This document shows positions 1 through 8,441 of a stretch of DNA of 64,000 nucleotides, piece by piece (position 1 is the first letter of the stretch; each line of letters starts with the position of its first letter). This DNA comes from CAYQVO01 sp964421085 (GTDB lineage: Bacteria; Bdellovibrionota_C; UBA2361; CAYQVO01). The stretch covers positions 1 through 64,000 of the forward strand of contig CAYQVO010000007.1 of the NCBI GenBank assembly GCA_964421085.1. The letters run 5' to 3'. Under the pieces are notes generated by a model. The model was not told where the DNA came from and did no database searches. It was given only the letters and a program-made list of their open reading frames with translations. The position numbers and the translations under genes are program-made.

Positions 1-71
1 TTCCTCCTGTCATGTTTTCAGGGGGAAGGCCGGCCCTTCTTTAATGACTCAATGATGATACCGGGGGAGAA

Positions 72-734
72 TCAGTGTGCTCCCCGTACGCATCTTTCTT
101 TGTGCGCTATCATCTCGCGGGCAAGCTCTTCCACCTCGAAGGCCGATCTTCCAAAGAGCAGGATACCCTCTTCATGTCCGCCCATTACTATTACTCCGCT
201 TTCGCCATTATAACCGGCGCAGAAGTTCCGGACTGCGAGTGCTATTGCAGGGGTGCCGTACTCAGCGGATGCCGGAGTCACAGCGAATTTGTGAGGTGTA
301 CTCATTGCCCAGTTCCACAATTCCGGACTATGCGCATGCCCGACAAAACGGACGGCGGGAATTGCCTCGTAGATTCCGGAGTGAGTCATTGATTCGGCGG
401 ATGCCTTGATGAGACCGCGGCATGTGAGTGTGTTTCGTGGGATATCGACGCTTGTAACAAGCGAATACTGTTCCGGGCTCAGTGAATCGAAACCTCCGGT
501 ATTTGTGCCGGTAATAATGAATCCGGGACCTTCTTCTTTTCTGACACTCACGTTTCCGAATCCGACTGGCCTGGGTTCATCCGCCGGAGGTATGACCGCC
601 ATTTTTTCTCCGATAAGATGAAGATCGCGAAAAGTTGATCGCAGCCTGTTCACTTCGGCAATATCGCCTGCAGTTACTGCTTTTTCCTCGAACCACGTCG
701 CTTCGAATTTCACGTAGGACTGCTGTTGAAGCAT
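72..734 (-). CDS. Class II aldolase/adducin-like protein
   Basis: The 220-residue product resembles the class II aldolase/adducin fold used by fuculose-phosphate aldolase-type enzymes. Seen: GFGNVSVR near residue 58, TGTNTGG near residue 73, GHAHSPELW in the middle and GGHEEGILLFG near the C-terminus, which match the order of the family's phosphate- and metal-binding segments. Only some of the usual zinc histidines are obvious, so catalysis and substrate are uncertain. An upstream ATG at 749 is in frame, but AAAGGAAAAGAG lies just before the ATG at 734, so I chose that start. It is a single gene with no neighbours in its direction. The family call is fairly firm; the function is not. Confidence 0.65.
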   Translation of the reverse strand: MLQQQSYVKFEATWFEEKAVTAGDIAEVNRLRSTFRDLHLIGEKMAVIPPADEPRPVGFGNVSVRKEEGPGFIITGTNTGGFDSLSPEQYSLVTSVDIPRNTLTCRGLIKASAESMTHSGIYEAIPAVRFVGHAHSPELWNWAMSTPHKFAVTPASAEYGTPAIALAVRNFCAGYNGESGVIVMGGHEEGILLFGRSAFEVEELAREMIAHKERCVRGAH

Positions 735-1349
735 CTCTTTTCCTTTCACTGGATTTGCCGGGAGATATTATTGCATGATGCCGCCTGGTACTAAAGGTCG
801 CGGGAATTGAAGTCGGCGAGGGAGAAAGGGCCTGATAGGTTTGAGACTTTTTATCCAGCGTGAGGCCGGTTCTTGCCGCAACTTTCCGGAGGCTGACTCC
901 GAGCGGTTCAGTGCGGTGATGGCCACCGATCGCAGAGGCAAATGTCAGGATCATGAAGGCGGCAGATTTTGCCCGCGCGGTCAATAATGAACGCGTATGA
1001 CACATTTTTTCATGGAGCTTTTTGACTGTCGCTCCAATAGATATTTCCACCGTGTGATGAAGAATAGCGGCTGTCTTTTTCCCACTGTGAGGTTCGTAAT
1101 CTTCATCCTTCCTGCGGCCCGGAACCCCTGCTGACTATGTATTCTGGAAATACGAAAAATCAACTGGAACGAAATATGAGAAGCGTGATCTGGGGGCCTT
1201 GCGACATCCGGCTTGAGCCTGCTTCCGATCGGCTTGTGAGATGACTGCTGCCTGAAGGCTCGTTATTAGACCCATCAACTGCGCACTGACAAGGCCAGTG
1301 GGATGCCCCGCTTTCTCCGCAGCGTTTCGCTTTTGAGACAGCCCCTTCT
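735..1349. other. Intergenic stretch with no convincing gene
   Basis: About 600 bases between two minus-strand genes. The open frames here are short, overlap neighbouring genes in antisense or lack any recognisable motif and ribosome binding site. I see no tRNA, hairpin with T-run or repeat. It probably holds the promoter of the aldolase-like gene near its low-coordinate end and the 3' region of the gene that ends at 1350. Confidence 0.4.
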
Positions 1350-2609
1350 TTATTCTACGGAACCGGAGTTTCCGCTCATCATCGCGAGAAGTTCATTCGC
1401 CTGCCTGGAAATCGAAGGATCGCCGGTTTTAGAGGCGTTTCTCAGACACTTTTCAACATCACCCGACTCTATCCTGGCCTTGAGTTCTGTTCCCCCCATT
1501 TCCGGTTCGGGGACAGCAGGATCCATAACGAGTAAGCGAAATAACTGCATCGCCCTGTCGGCCGTTGCGGGACTGGTCATGAGGGGCAGGAGTTCGTTCA
1601 CCACAGGAGCGCCGATTGCCGTGAGGAGGTGTTTCAATATGATGTCGCTATAGGCAGGAAGCCCATCCTCCATCGCTTTTCTGATCACAGGGCCTGCAGC
1701 CTTTTCCTTTTCTCCCCTCATGATTGCGCTGAGGAGAGGGGCATCGATGCGGGGGGAAAGAAAGAGCGAATTTGCGATAAGACCGGCAAGATCTTCGATT
1801 TCGAGGCGATTTTCCGAAAGGATACCAACGGCTGTAGCGTAACCGGGCTCGGGAACGGGCTTATTCCACCACAAAGCCGCGGCATCCCGTATCACGCCGA
1901 ACATGTACGCTCCATCGGCTTTTGCGAATCGCTGCAGGGTCAGGAGTGCACAACCTGCAGCGTAACACCATTTCGAGTCGTCGCCTCTGTCGACCACCCT
2001 CACGAGCAATGGTGTGAATCGCTTTATTATATCTTTCGTAATTTCCAGCTCTCCATCTGGTGCCTGAATGTCGAAGTGCACCCGGACAACAGTTGCAGTT
2101 GACGCACAACAATCAGGATCATCGCTCAGCAAATCATTTTCCCATTCGGCCACCATCGGTTCATCTGTTAACACATTCGCCCGGATAAATTCCGCGCCCT
2201 TTACTATCTGAAAGATCAAATACCAGCGCTCAGGATGCCCCTCATCGTCTTTAGCGGCATTCAATCTCCTGGCAATCCACTCCACATTGTCCGGCGGGAG
2301 GAAAAGGCACGCTGCACCAAGAATCACGAAAGCATTCCTACCCGCGGTGCTTCTGTCTCCGAGCTGCCCTATCAGAGTATCCACCAACAAGTTGCCCTCT
2401 TCGGTTTCTCCTTTCGAAAGCATGTCAACAAGAGCCCTGTGTAGATCCCCAGTCATGGGGGCCCTGCACTGTTCCAGGAGTTCACAGGTGGAGAGGTGAA
2501 CTCCTGCCGCAGGGGGTGCGCTTCCTTCGAACAAGGTGTGACCATCAAAGGGATCGCCCGAAGGATCCGCGCCTTCCGGGGTTGCAGTTCTATCATTCAT
2601 AAGAGGCAC
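1350..2609 (-). CDS. Hypothetical protein, probable helical repeats
   Basis: A 419-residue protein that I do not recognise. The N-terminal 45 residues are polar and rich in Pro, Gly and Glu. The rest alternates short amphipathic helices and acidic turns, as in HEAT- or ARM-type repeat proteins, with no signal peptide, membrane segment or catalytic motif visible. An ATG nine bases further in (MNDRTATP) is an equally good start. It is divergent from the methyltransferase-like gene at 2721, so the 110 bases between them should hold both promoters. Scaffold or protein-interaction role is inference only. Confidence 0.55.
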   Translation of the reverse strand: MPLMNDRTATPEGADPSGDPFDGHTLFEGSAPPAAGVHLSTCELLEQCRAPMTGDLHRALVDMLSKGETEEGNLLVDTLIGQLGDRSTAGRNAFVILGAACLFLPPDNVEWIARRLNAAKDDEGHPERWYLIFQIVKGAEFIRANVLTDEPMVAEWENDLLSDDPDCCASTATVVRVHFDIQAPDGELEITKDIIKRFTPLLVRVVDRGDDSKWCYAAGCALLTLQRFAKADGAYMFGVIRDAAALWWNKPVPEPGYATAVGILSENRLEIEDLAGLIANSLFLSPRIDAPLLSAIMRGEKEKAAGPVIRKAMEDGLPAYSDIILKHLLTAIGAPVVNELLPLMTSPATADRAMQLFRLLVMDPAVPEPEMGGTELKARIESGDVEKCLRNASKTGDPSISRQANELLAMMSGNSGSVE

Positions 2610-2720
2610 CGATCATAAGATAATTCTTCTCGAGCAGTGTAAGGGGATGTCGATTGTTAAGCAAGCAGGGCGCGAACAGATAGAAAATGCCGAAAACGCG
2701 GGCAGGGAGTTTTTGCGATT

Positions 2721-3419
2721 ATGGCGCCGGAAGAAACAATCACAGAACTGGCGGGATGCATTATTCACGACAACGGCTGCCGCCGTGTTGTTTCGCCGGG
2801 TTTTGTCCATGTTTCAGAGATCTTTCCCGGAGTGCAGGCGCTGTCCGAATTGCCCTGCGAAACAGGGTGCGAAAGGGTAGAGGCGGTTTCGACAATGATG
2901 CATGCTCCGGGGAAAAGGTATGATGGAGACTCGGCGCCTGAGTTTTACGAATTCATCTGTCAAATGTGCAGCAGATATCCCGGTTCTATGGAGGAGGTAA
3001 TCCGGAGGATCAGAGGAAGACCTCTTATCGATATAGGAGCGGGCTGCAACGATGCAGGATACAGGATCGCGGAAAAGCTCGGAGCCTCGGCGTATATTGC
3101 GCTCGAGCCTTTCAATTGCCGAGTCCTCTTCCAGGTCCTTTCAGGAAATGAACTCAGATTGCCGGTTGCGGTAGTCGCAGCAGACGGCCTGACGGGTCTC
3201 GGCGCCCTTCCTTATGAAGCGGGCTCCGTATTCGCAAGTGCCATGGATGGCAGCATCATCACCAGCGACGCCTACGGTGCATGTCTCAACGCACTGATTC
3301 CCCAGGTCGTTCACAGGGAAGGTGCATGCATCGTGAATGGAGTATGTTCAGTCATAGAACCTCCTTTCATGGATGTTTTAACGAGCGGTCTCTGCTGGAA
3401 GGCGTTTGTTTGTCCGTGA
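2721..3419 (+). CDS. Methyltransferase-like Rossmann protein
   Basis: 232 residues. The middle carries a class I SAM-methyltransferase pattern: PLIDIGAGCND near residue 100 (motif I, glycine loop), an acidic ALEP after the next strand (motif II), and VVAADGLTGLGALP followed by SVFASAMDG (motifs III and IV region). The N-terminal 70 residues are rich in Cys and His pairs (CIIHDNGC, CETGC), which might bind metal. It ends about 290 bases before the flagellin ATG on the same strand, so the two could be co-transcribed. Flagellins are methylated in several bacteria, but I see no lysine-methylase FliB hallmarks, so that link is only a guess. Confidence 0.5.
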   Translation: MAPEETITELAGCIIHDNGCRRVVSPGFVHVSEIFPGVQALSELPCETGCERVEAVSTMMHAPGKRYDGDSAPEFYEFICQMCSRYPGSMEEVIRRIRGRPLIDIGAGCNDAGYRIAEKLGASAYIALEPFNCRVLFQVLSGNELRLPVAVVAADGLTGLGALPYEAGSVFASAMDGSIITSDAYGACLNALIPQVVHREGACIVNGVCSVIEPPFMDVLTSGLCWKAFVCP

Positions 3420-3589
3420 ATCTGCACCAAATCTCGAAAAATCCATTCCTCCCGGAAAAAGAGGAGGATTTGCAGCCGCCTGCGCAGGTCACTGTTCAAT
3501 TTTTAAGCATTTTTCGTGCAACGGAACTCTTCTGCGGGCGTCTTCAGAGAAATTTCTCAAACTGGGCCAGTCTCATGAGCCACAGAATG

Positions 3590-3617
3590 TAAATGGAACA
3601 AGCCGTGCTGCCGAATC
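3590..3617 (+). promoter_or_regulatory. Candidate sigma-28 promoter of the flagellin gene
   Basis: TAAA at 3590-3593, a 16-base spacer and GCCGAATC at 3610-3617 resemble the FliA/sigma-28 pattern TAAA-N15-GCCGATAA. The first five bases of the -10 element match and the spacer is one base long. It lies about 95 bases upstream of the chosen flagellin start. The match is imperfect, but a FlgM-like anti-sigma gene elsewhere in the window makes it more plausible. Confidence 0.35.
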
Positions 3618-3711
3618 TTTCGTTCAGAGGAAGGAGTGTAGTTCCTTCCATAGGAGTTGCGGATGCAGTACGGACCCACTGCTCACACACGGATTTTGCT
3701 GGTGTCGCGGA

Positions 3712-5613
3712 ATGGCTGAAGAGAGTTTCGGTTTCGGTTCCGCGCAATGGCTCTCCCAGATCGCCCAGGGCAACCTGCGCCGGGCTACTGATACGCTTTC
3801 TCAAAGTATCGAGAGGCTTTCCTCCGGTCAAAGAATAAATTCCGCATCTGACGATGCCGCAAGCCTCAGTGTCGCAAGCAGGCTCAAGGCAGACCAGGGG
3901 ATTTATGCGACGGCCCTCCAGAATGTGAACCAGGCTATTTCGCTGAACAACATGGCTTCTGACGGGCTGGTTGAGCTTCAGGAAATTGCCACCAGGCAGC
4001 TTGAGCTTGCCACCCAGGCTGAAAGCGAAACTCTTTCATATTCGCAAAGGTCAGCGCTCGAAGACGAAGCCAATGCACTGGTCGACGAGTACAACAGAAT
4101 AATCGAGAGCACCAAGTGGAATGATCTGAAACCCTACGATGGCACTCTTGAAAAAGTGGACATACAGGCCGGAGACGGAACCGAAGCAGTAATTCCTCTT
4201 CAGTACGGCCAATACCTGGGACGGACGGCAGGGGCGGGAGATTTTGAGGCTGCTGCAACACACACATCAGTTATCACTTCTTATGATATTGCGTTCGGCG
4301 ATGTAAATGAAGACGGCAACATTGACATGATAACCGGCAATGGGTCCACCGGCGCTCTTATCAACCTTGGAAACGGAGATGGATCGTTCAGTGCTCCGGC
4401 AACAGTCATCACAGGCGGCGGGACAAACTTCATGGTTCTGGCCGATGTCAATAATGATACACACTTGGATCTTGTGACTACCAACTATGCAGATAGCAAG
4501 GCATTCGTCGTATTCGGACAGGGCGACGGCACGTTTGGCACGGCCGCCTCTTATTCACTGGGAAGCACCCAGGCTGGAAACATTGTAGTAGATGACTTTG
4601 ATGGAGACAGTTACAAAGACATCGCAGTTGCCAACGAGAATTCCCCGGGGCTTGTTTCAGTCCTCAAGAACGATGGAGATGGTACCTTCGGCGCAGCAGC
4701 CACTTATCAAGCCGGGCTCGATACACGCCGAATCCGGACGGAAGACTTCAACGGGGACAACAAGCAGGACATTCTGACAATCAACGTCTCAGGCGATGCG
4801 ACTTTGCTTCTTGGGAAGGGCGATGGGACGTTCGAAGCGCAGATAACACTGACAGGAACGGAAGCATCGTACGATGCGGCAACGGGAGATTTTAATGGAG
4901 ACGGGCACATTGACTTCGCTCTGACAAACCTCGCGGGGAGCTGCAGGATAATGCTGGGATGCGGAGACGGCACATTTACCCTGGGTGATTCCCATGCGAT
5001 TCAGGCCGGATCGCGCAGCATCGTTGCTGCGGATTTCAACAATGATAATAACCTCGATCTTGCTTATGCGAACGCGAACGGCGATTACGCGAAGCTCCTG
5101 CTCGGAAAAGGCGATGGATCCTTCCTGGCAGGTGCAAGTGTCGCTGCGGGGGACTTCCCGTTCCAGATGTCTGCAGAAGACCTGAACAACGATGGAATTC
5201 TCGACCTGGGAGTGGCAGACCTCAATGCCGATTCCGTCACCATCCTGATTCAGAAACCAACATTGGTCAGCACAATGCCGAGGCTGAACCTTATGAGCGC
5301 CGAGGATGCAGAGAAGTCAGCCCAGGTGGCTGCTGAGGCACTTGCCAGAGTCAACAATGAACTCGGGATGGTCGAAGCTCAACAATCGAGACTTTCAGCG
5401 GCCGTCCTTAATATTCACTCAGCTGAACTGAATTTCGAAGCCGCATACAGCAGGATAATGGATGTTGATGTGGCGAAAGAGATGGCCAGGTATGTCAGAA
5501 CGCAGATAATCCGGGACGGCGCGACAGCAATGCTGGCTCAGGCAAACCTGGAAATGGCCAGGGTAGGTGAACTCATCAGCAATACGGTGAATGCTTTGAG
5601 GGATAAAGAATAG
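3712..5613 (+). CDS. fliC: Flagellin with inserted seven-repeat VCBS propeller
   Basis: 633 residues. Residues 1-143 are a normal flagellin N-terminal D0/D1 segment (TLSQSIERLSSGQRINSASD at 28-47, then SRLKAD). Residues about 535-633 are the C-terminal D1/D0 segment, with SRIMDVD and AMLAQANLEMARVGEL. Between them lie seven repeats of about 49 residues, each with a calcium-loop-type DxNxDxxxD core at about 197, 245, 295, 345, 393, 441 and 490 and usually followed by GDGTF or GDGSF. This is the VCBS/FG-GAP pattern, and seven copies predict one closed beta-propeller on the filament surface. The open frame runs 102 codons further upstream, but only the ATG at 3712 starts a flagellin-like N-terminus. 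No obvious ribosome binding site is seen. No hook or cap genes are nearby. Confidence 0.93.
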   Translation: MAEESFGFGSAQWLSQIAQGNLRRATDTLSQSIERLSSGQRINSASDDAASLSVASRLKADQGIYATALQNVNQAISLNNMASDGLVELQEIATRQLELATQAESETLSYSQRSALEDEANALVDEYNRIIESTKWNDLKPYDGTLEKVDIQAGDGTEAVIPLQYGQYLGRTAGAGDFEAAATHTSVITSYDIAFGDVNEDGNIDMITGNGSTGALINLGNGDGSFSAPATVITGGGTNFMVLADVNNDTHLDLVTTNYADSKAFVVFGQGDGTFGTAASYSLGSTQAGNIVVDDFDGDSYKDIAVANENSPGLVSVLKNDGDGTFGAAATYQAGLDTRRIRTEDFNGDNKQDILTINVSGDATLLLGKGDGTFEAQITLTGTEASYDAATGDFNGDGHIDFALTNLAGSCRIMLGCGDGTFTLGDSHAIQAGSRSIVAADFNNDNNLDLAYANANGDYAKLLLGKGDGSFLAGASVAAGDFPFQMSAEDLNNDGILDLGVADLNADSVTILIQKPTLVSTMPRLNLMSAEDAEKSAQVAAEALARVNNELGMVEAQQSRLSAAVLNIHSAELNFEAAYSRIMDVDVAKEMARYVRTQIIRDGATAMLAQANLEMARVGELISNTVNALRDKE

Positions 5614-5888
5614 GAATACCATCGAGGGCGCGGGTCGGCAAAGAAATAATTCAGTTCGCGCTCAACGTAGAAAACCTCCCCCTCCTCGCGTGCGACTTCC
5701 CCAGCTATTCTCTGCATCTCATTTGAAGCCGTCTCGAGATCAAAGGCATCATCCATTGAATCAGGCCACGCGATCCCGTTCCGGAAATCCTTCGACATTT
5801 TACCGTCGAGAATACACAATGCTTTTTGCTGGAGTCCGCGCAGGACGCAGCGATACTCCTTCGCCTCATGCAGAAACACTTCATCCAT
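5538..5888 (-). CDS. Possible small hypothetical gene
   Basis: A 116-codon frame antisense to the last 76 bases of the flagellin gene and otherwise filling an empty region. GAGGGAG lies about 11 bases upstream of the ATG. The first 80 residues are charged and helical (DDAFDLETASNEMQ, then EVAREEGEVF), a little like the N-terminal coiled coil of DksA/TraR proteins. No zinc finger follows, and the C-terminus reads like antisense sequence. It may be a broken or truncated gene, or not a gene at all. Confidence 0.25.
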   Translation of the reverse strand: MDEVFLHEAKEYRCVLRGLQQKALCILDGKMSKDFRNGIAWPDSMDDAFDLETASNEMQRIAGEVAREEGEVFYVERELNYFFADPRPRWYSYSLSLKAFTVLLMSSPTLAISRFA

Positions 5889-6310
5889 CCGCGGGAGCTC
5901 CCTCTCTTCAAAAAGGATGCCCTTGCTGCTGCGCGCAGAGAGCGGCCGGCCCGCGCAGCTTGACCCGGGGCGAAATCATTTAAAGTCTATCTTATGATTT
6001 CAAATTGCCGATTCCGTCCCGTTCCAGACTCGCGGCCAGATCTGCAAGGCAGGCATACGATTGCCCCTGTGTCCGGCAGAACCGGCTTCATTTCCCGAAT
6101 CCGTGAAGATGTGCGTTGTTCGCGCCGAGGCGGATTTGCAGACCCATGAATCCGCCAATCTGCCGGCGGCAGCTCGTGTCGGCTGCAGGAGATCGAAATC
6201 CGATCGAAAAAAAGGCACTTTTCCGGGAAAAAGCGCAAAAAAAACTCTCTCCGGGAAACATTTCCGTTTTTTCTCCGAATACATAGCAGCAGTTTGAAAA
6301 GGTCTGAAAA
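5614..6310. other. Intergenic region between flagellin and secretion cluster
   Basis: Nearly 700 bases. Apart from the doubtful minus-strand frame at 5538-5888 I see no gene. The last 120 bases are rich in A and T runs and contain the short palindrome TTTTCCGGGAAAA near 6219-6231, so a promoter for the sctI-like gene probably lies here. I could not find a sigma-54 or sigma-28 match at the right spacing, and no terminator hairpin after the flagellin. Confidence 0.4.
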
Positions 6311-6628
6311 ATGAAAGGAGCCTCGGTCAGAGCACCTGCAATAATCAACAGCAACCCGGCCACAAGTGCGCGCGCAGTACCGGCAGAAGGCCATATTTCA
6401 TTCAAAGAAGTCCTTGCCGGCGTCAATTCCGCGATGCAGGAAAGCTCCGATATTTTCGGGAGCATCCGGCAGTTTCAAAGTACGGTGATGTCGGGCAGGA
6501 AAATTTCTCCAAAAGAACTGCTGGTATTCCAGATAAGGGCCTCGCAGTTCGGCGTGCATGTCGAGCTTTTATCTAAAGTGGCCGAAAGCGGCCTGAGTTC
6601 GCTCAGAAGGCTTCAACAGACGCAGTAG
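6311..6628 (+). CDS. sctI: Type III secretion inner-rod protein, SctI-like
   Basis: 105 residues. The C-terminal half, with SPKELLVFQIRASQFG and then VELLSKVAESGLSSLRRL, follows the SctI/YscI rod pattern, in which a helix ending in VELxSKxxxxxxxxxxxLxxxQ packs into the needle base. The N-terminal half is Ser/Ala rich and probably disordered, which suits a protein exported through its own channel. Flagellar FliE is the nearest alternative, but the spacing of the terminal helix and the neighbouring sctR-like genes favour SctI. It heads the export operon, with the next ATG only 9 bases after its stop. Confidence 0.7.
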   Translation: MKGASVRAPAIINSNPATSARAVPAEGHISFKEVLAGVNSAMQESSDIFGSIRQFQSTVMSGRKISPKELLVFQIRASQFGVHVELLSKVAESGLSSLRRLQQTQ

Positions 6629-6637
6629 GAGGAATCA

Positions 6638-7462
6638 ATGGAGACTCCACGGGTGCGCATATTATCTCTCAGAAAAGCACAGCTCGAAGTGTCGTCTGTC
6701 CGCGCCGGGCGGGTGCTCAGGGGCGTGGAGCGCCAGATAGGTAATTACGAAAAACTTGCCGCGCGCGAGCATGCCCGGTTCGAGGCGGTGCGCGCGAAGG
6801 TGATGCGGGAAAAGGAGAGAAAAGACACGCCTTCTCGTGCGCAGGCGGGTGTTTCAACACTGATTCAGAGCGCTGCGGCGATAAAGCGGGGGCAGGACAG
6901 CATTCAAAGGTGTCGGATAGTGCTGCAGCAGAGAAAGGAAAACAGCAGCAGGGTTCTTTCCGTTCTGAAAAAAAGAGGAGAACTGATAAGTGGTGAATTG
7001 AGAAGGGTGAAAACAAGAAGCGAAGAGAGCAGAGAAGCCCGCGACATCGAGTATGCGGCCTCTGTGCATTCGCTCATTGCCGCAGGGGCGCGCAGTAATA
7101 CGGAGAATTCCACACCGTCTCCTGCCGTTGCGGTGATCCCGCTGCCCGGCCCGGCTTGTGTCCCGTCTGAATCGGAGCATGCTTCCGGGGTTTCAGGACC
7201 GGCTTCTGCTTTTCAGGTTCCGCAGCAGGATCCTGCTTCCCGGAATTCGATGATGACGGTTTCGTATGCGGCGGGAGACGGAAGCACATTTGAAGTGGAA
7301 GTTGGAGCATGCGGGAAAAATCTTCAGGTGTGCGTGCTGTCTCAGGCAGAGAAAGACCGGCGGTTGCTGAGGCTGCACAGGGGCGGCATATCGGACGCTC
7401 TCGCATCCCGCGGTTATCATGTAAGAAGGTTCTATATTGCAGGAAGCAGAAAGCCTGAATGA
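6638..7462 (+). CDS. Coiled-coil stalk protein with FliK/SctP-like C-terminus
   Basis: 274 residues, with a strong AGGAGGAA ribosome site. Residues 1-145 are almost all charged helix with heptad-like spacing, as in FliJ/SctO stalk proteins that work with the export ATPase. Residues 150-205 are a Pro/Ser/Ala linker. Residues 210-274 read as alternating strand and helix (STFEVEVGACGKNLQV, then ISDALASRGYHVRRFYI), resembling the C-terminal domain of FliK/SctP length-control proteins. SctO and SctP usually sit as separate adjacent genes between the ATPase and sctQ, so position agrees with either call. A fusion is inference; SctO position is firmer than the SctP part. Confidence 0.5.
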   Translation: METPRVRILSLRKAQLEVSSVRAGRVLRGVERQIGNYEKLAAREHARFEAVRAKVMREKERKDTPSRAQAGVSTLIQSAAAIKRGQDSIQRCRIVLQQRKENSSRVLSVLKKRGELISGELRRVKTRSEESREARDIEYAASVHSLIAAGARSNTENSTPSPAVAVIPLPGPACVPSESEHASGVSGPASAFQVPQQDPASRNSMMTVSYAAGDGSTFEVEVGACGKNLQVCVLSQAEKDRRLLRLHRGGISDALASRGYHVRRFYIAGSRKPE

Positions 7463-7506
7463 AAGGCAACAGCAGTACCGGCTGGAAAACAGGGTGAGGA
7501 CTGCCC

Positions 7507-8175
7507 ATGACGATGCATCCATACTGGCTCATCGCGGCGAGCGCAGTACTCGCCATAATTCCGGTGGCGCTCGCCATGGTGACCTCCTACATGAAAGTGA
7601 GCATCGTTCTCGGGATGCTTCGAAGCGGACTCGGGGCTCAGCAGGTGCCTTCGGGCACCATAATCATGGCGCTTTCCCTCGCGCTTACCTGCTGCATTAT
7701 GGCGCCTGTTGCCGAAGAAACTCTCAATATTGTTGCCCGAAACCCGCTGACTATCGAGGAACAGGTTCCGAGTCTCGCGACGCTCGACCGGGTCACACCT
7801 GTCCTTATGCCGTGGCGGCGGTTCATGGAGACGCATACAGGGCACCGGGAGAGAAGGTTCTTCGAGGAAATTACGCGCGGCAGCCTCCCTCCCGCGGACG
7901 GCGAAACCGAGTGCCGGCCTCCCGGCCTTCGGGTAATTCTTCCCGCGTTCATTTTCTCGGAGCTTAAGCAGGCTTTCGCGATGGCTTTCGTGATACTGAT
8001 TCCGTTTCTTGTGATTGATCTTGTCGTGGCGAATATTCTCGTCGGGCTCGGGATGTACATGGTCAGTCCGGTGATGATTGCGCTTCCTCTGAAACTTCTC
8101 CTCTTCGTCGTGTCGGATGCGTGGCTCCTGCTTGCGCGCGGCCTCATAAGTTCATATTCGGTGCTTCCTGGATGA
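7507..8175 (+). CDS. sctR: Type III secretion export-gate protein SctR (FliP family)
   Basis: 222 residues, close to the usual SctR length and shorter than flagellar FliP, with no cleaved signal peptide. An early hydrophobic segment leads to TSYMKVSIVLGMLRSGLGAQ with QVPSG just after it, a family signature. The second half has LPAFIFSELKQAF, FLVIDLVVANILVGLGMYM and VSPVMIALPLKLLLFV, also signature segments. About four membrane helices are expected; five copies normally form the core of the export gate in the inner membrane. The stop overlaps the sctS start by four bases, and GAGGA precedes the ATG. Confidence 0.92.
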   Translation: MTMHPYWLIAASAVLAIIPVALAMVTSYMKVSIVLGMLRSGLGAQQVPSGTIIMALSLALTCCIMAPVAEETLNIVARNPLTIEEQVPSLATLDRVTPVLMPWRRFMETHTGHRERRFFEEITRGSLPPADGETECRPPGLRVILPAFIFSELKQAFAMAFVILIPFLVIDLVVANILVGLGMYMVSPVMIALPLKLLLFVVSDAWLLLARGLISSYSVLPG

Positions 8176-8441
8176 TGCGTATGTTCGATCAGGTGATACA
8201 GAGGGCGCTTATTCTTGCGGCAGTTTTTACCGGGGTTCCGCTTCTCTGCGCCTCATGTATCGGTCTTCTCGTTTCGTTCATCCAGTCCGCGACACAGGTT
8301 CAGGAGCAGAGCGTTGTGTTTCTCATCAAGCTTGCAGTCCTCTCGCTTGTCATTGGATTCGGATGGAACTGGGCGTTTGCACAGCTTTCATCGACGACTC
8401 AGGCGATGTTCTCCGTCCTCTCGGCCGCAGGAACCTTATGA
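8172..8441 (+). CDS. sctS: Type III secretion export-gate protein SctS (FliQ family)
   Basis: 89 residues with two hydrophobic helices, the expected size and layout for FliQ/SctS. The segment GLLVSFIQSATQVQEQS between the helices is the family's conserved turn, and KLAVLSLVIGFGWNW is the second helix. The frame extends upstream inside sctR, but the ATG at 8172, which overlaps the sctR stop, gives the normal N-terminus (MMRMFDQVIQRAL). It sits between sctR and sctT in the standard order, with ATGA overlaps at both ends that suggest translational coupling. It should assemble around the SctR pentamer. Confidence 0.9.
   Translation: MMRMFDQVIQRALILAAVFTGVPLLCASCIGLLVSFIQSATQVQEQSVVFLIKLAVLSLVIGFGWNWAFAQLSSTTQAMFSVLSAAGTL

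Noticed and set aside
6190..6310. Sigma-54 promoter before sctI
   Set aside because: AGGCAC occurs but the GC element at the required spacing is missing.
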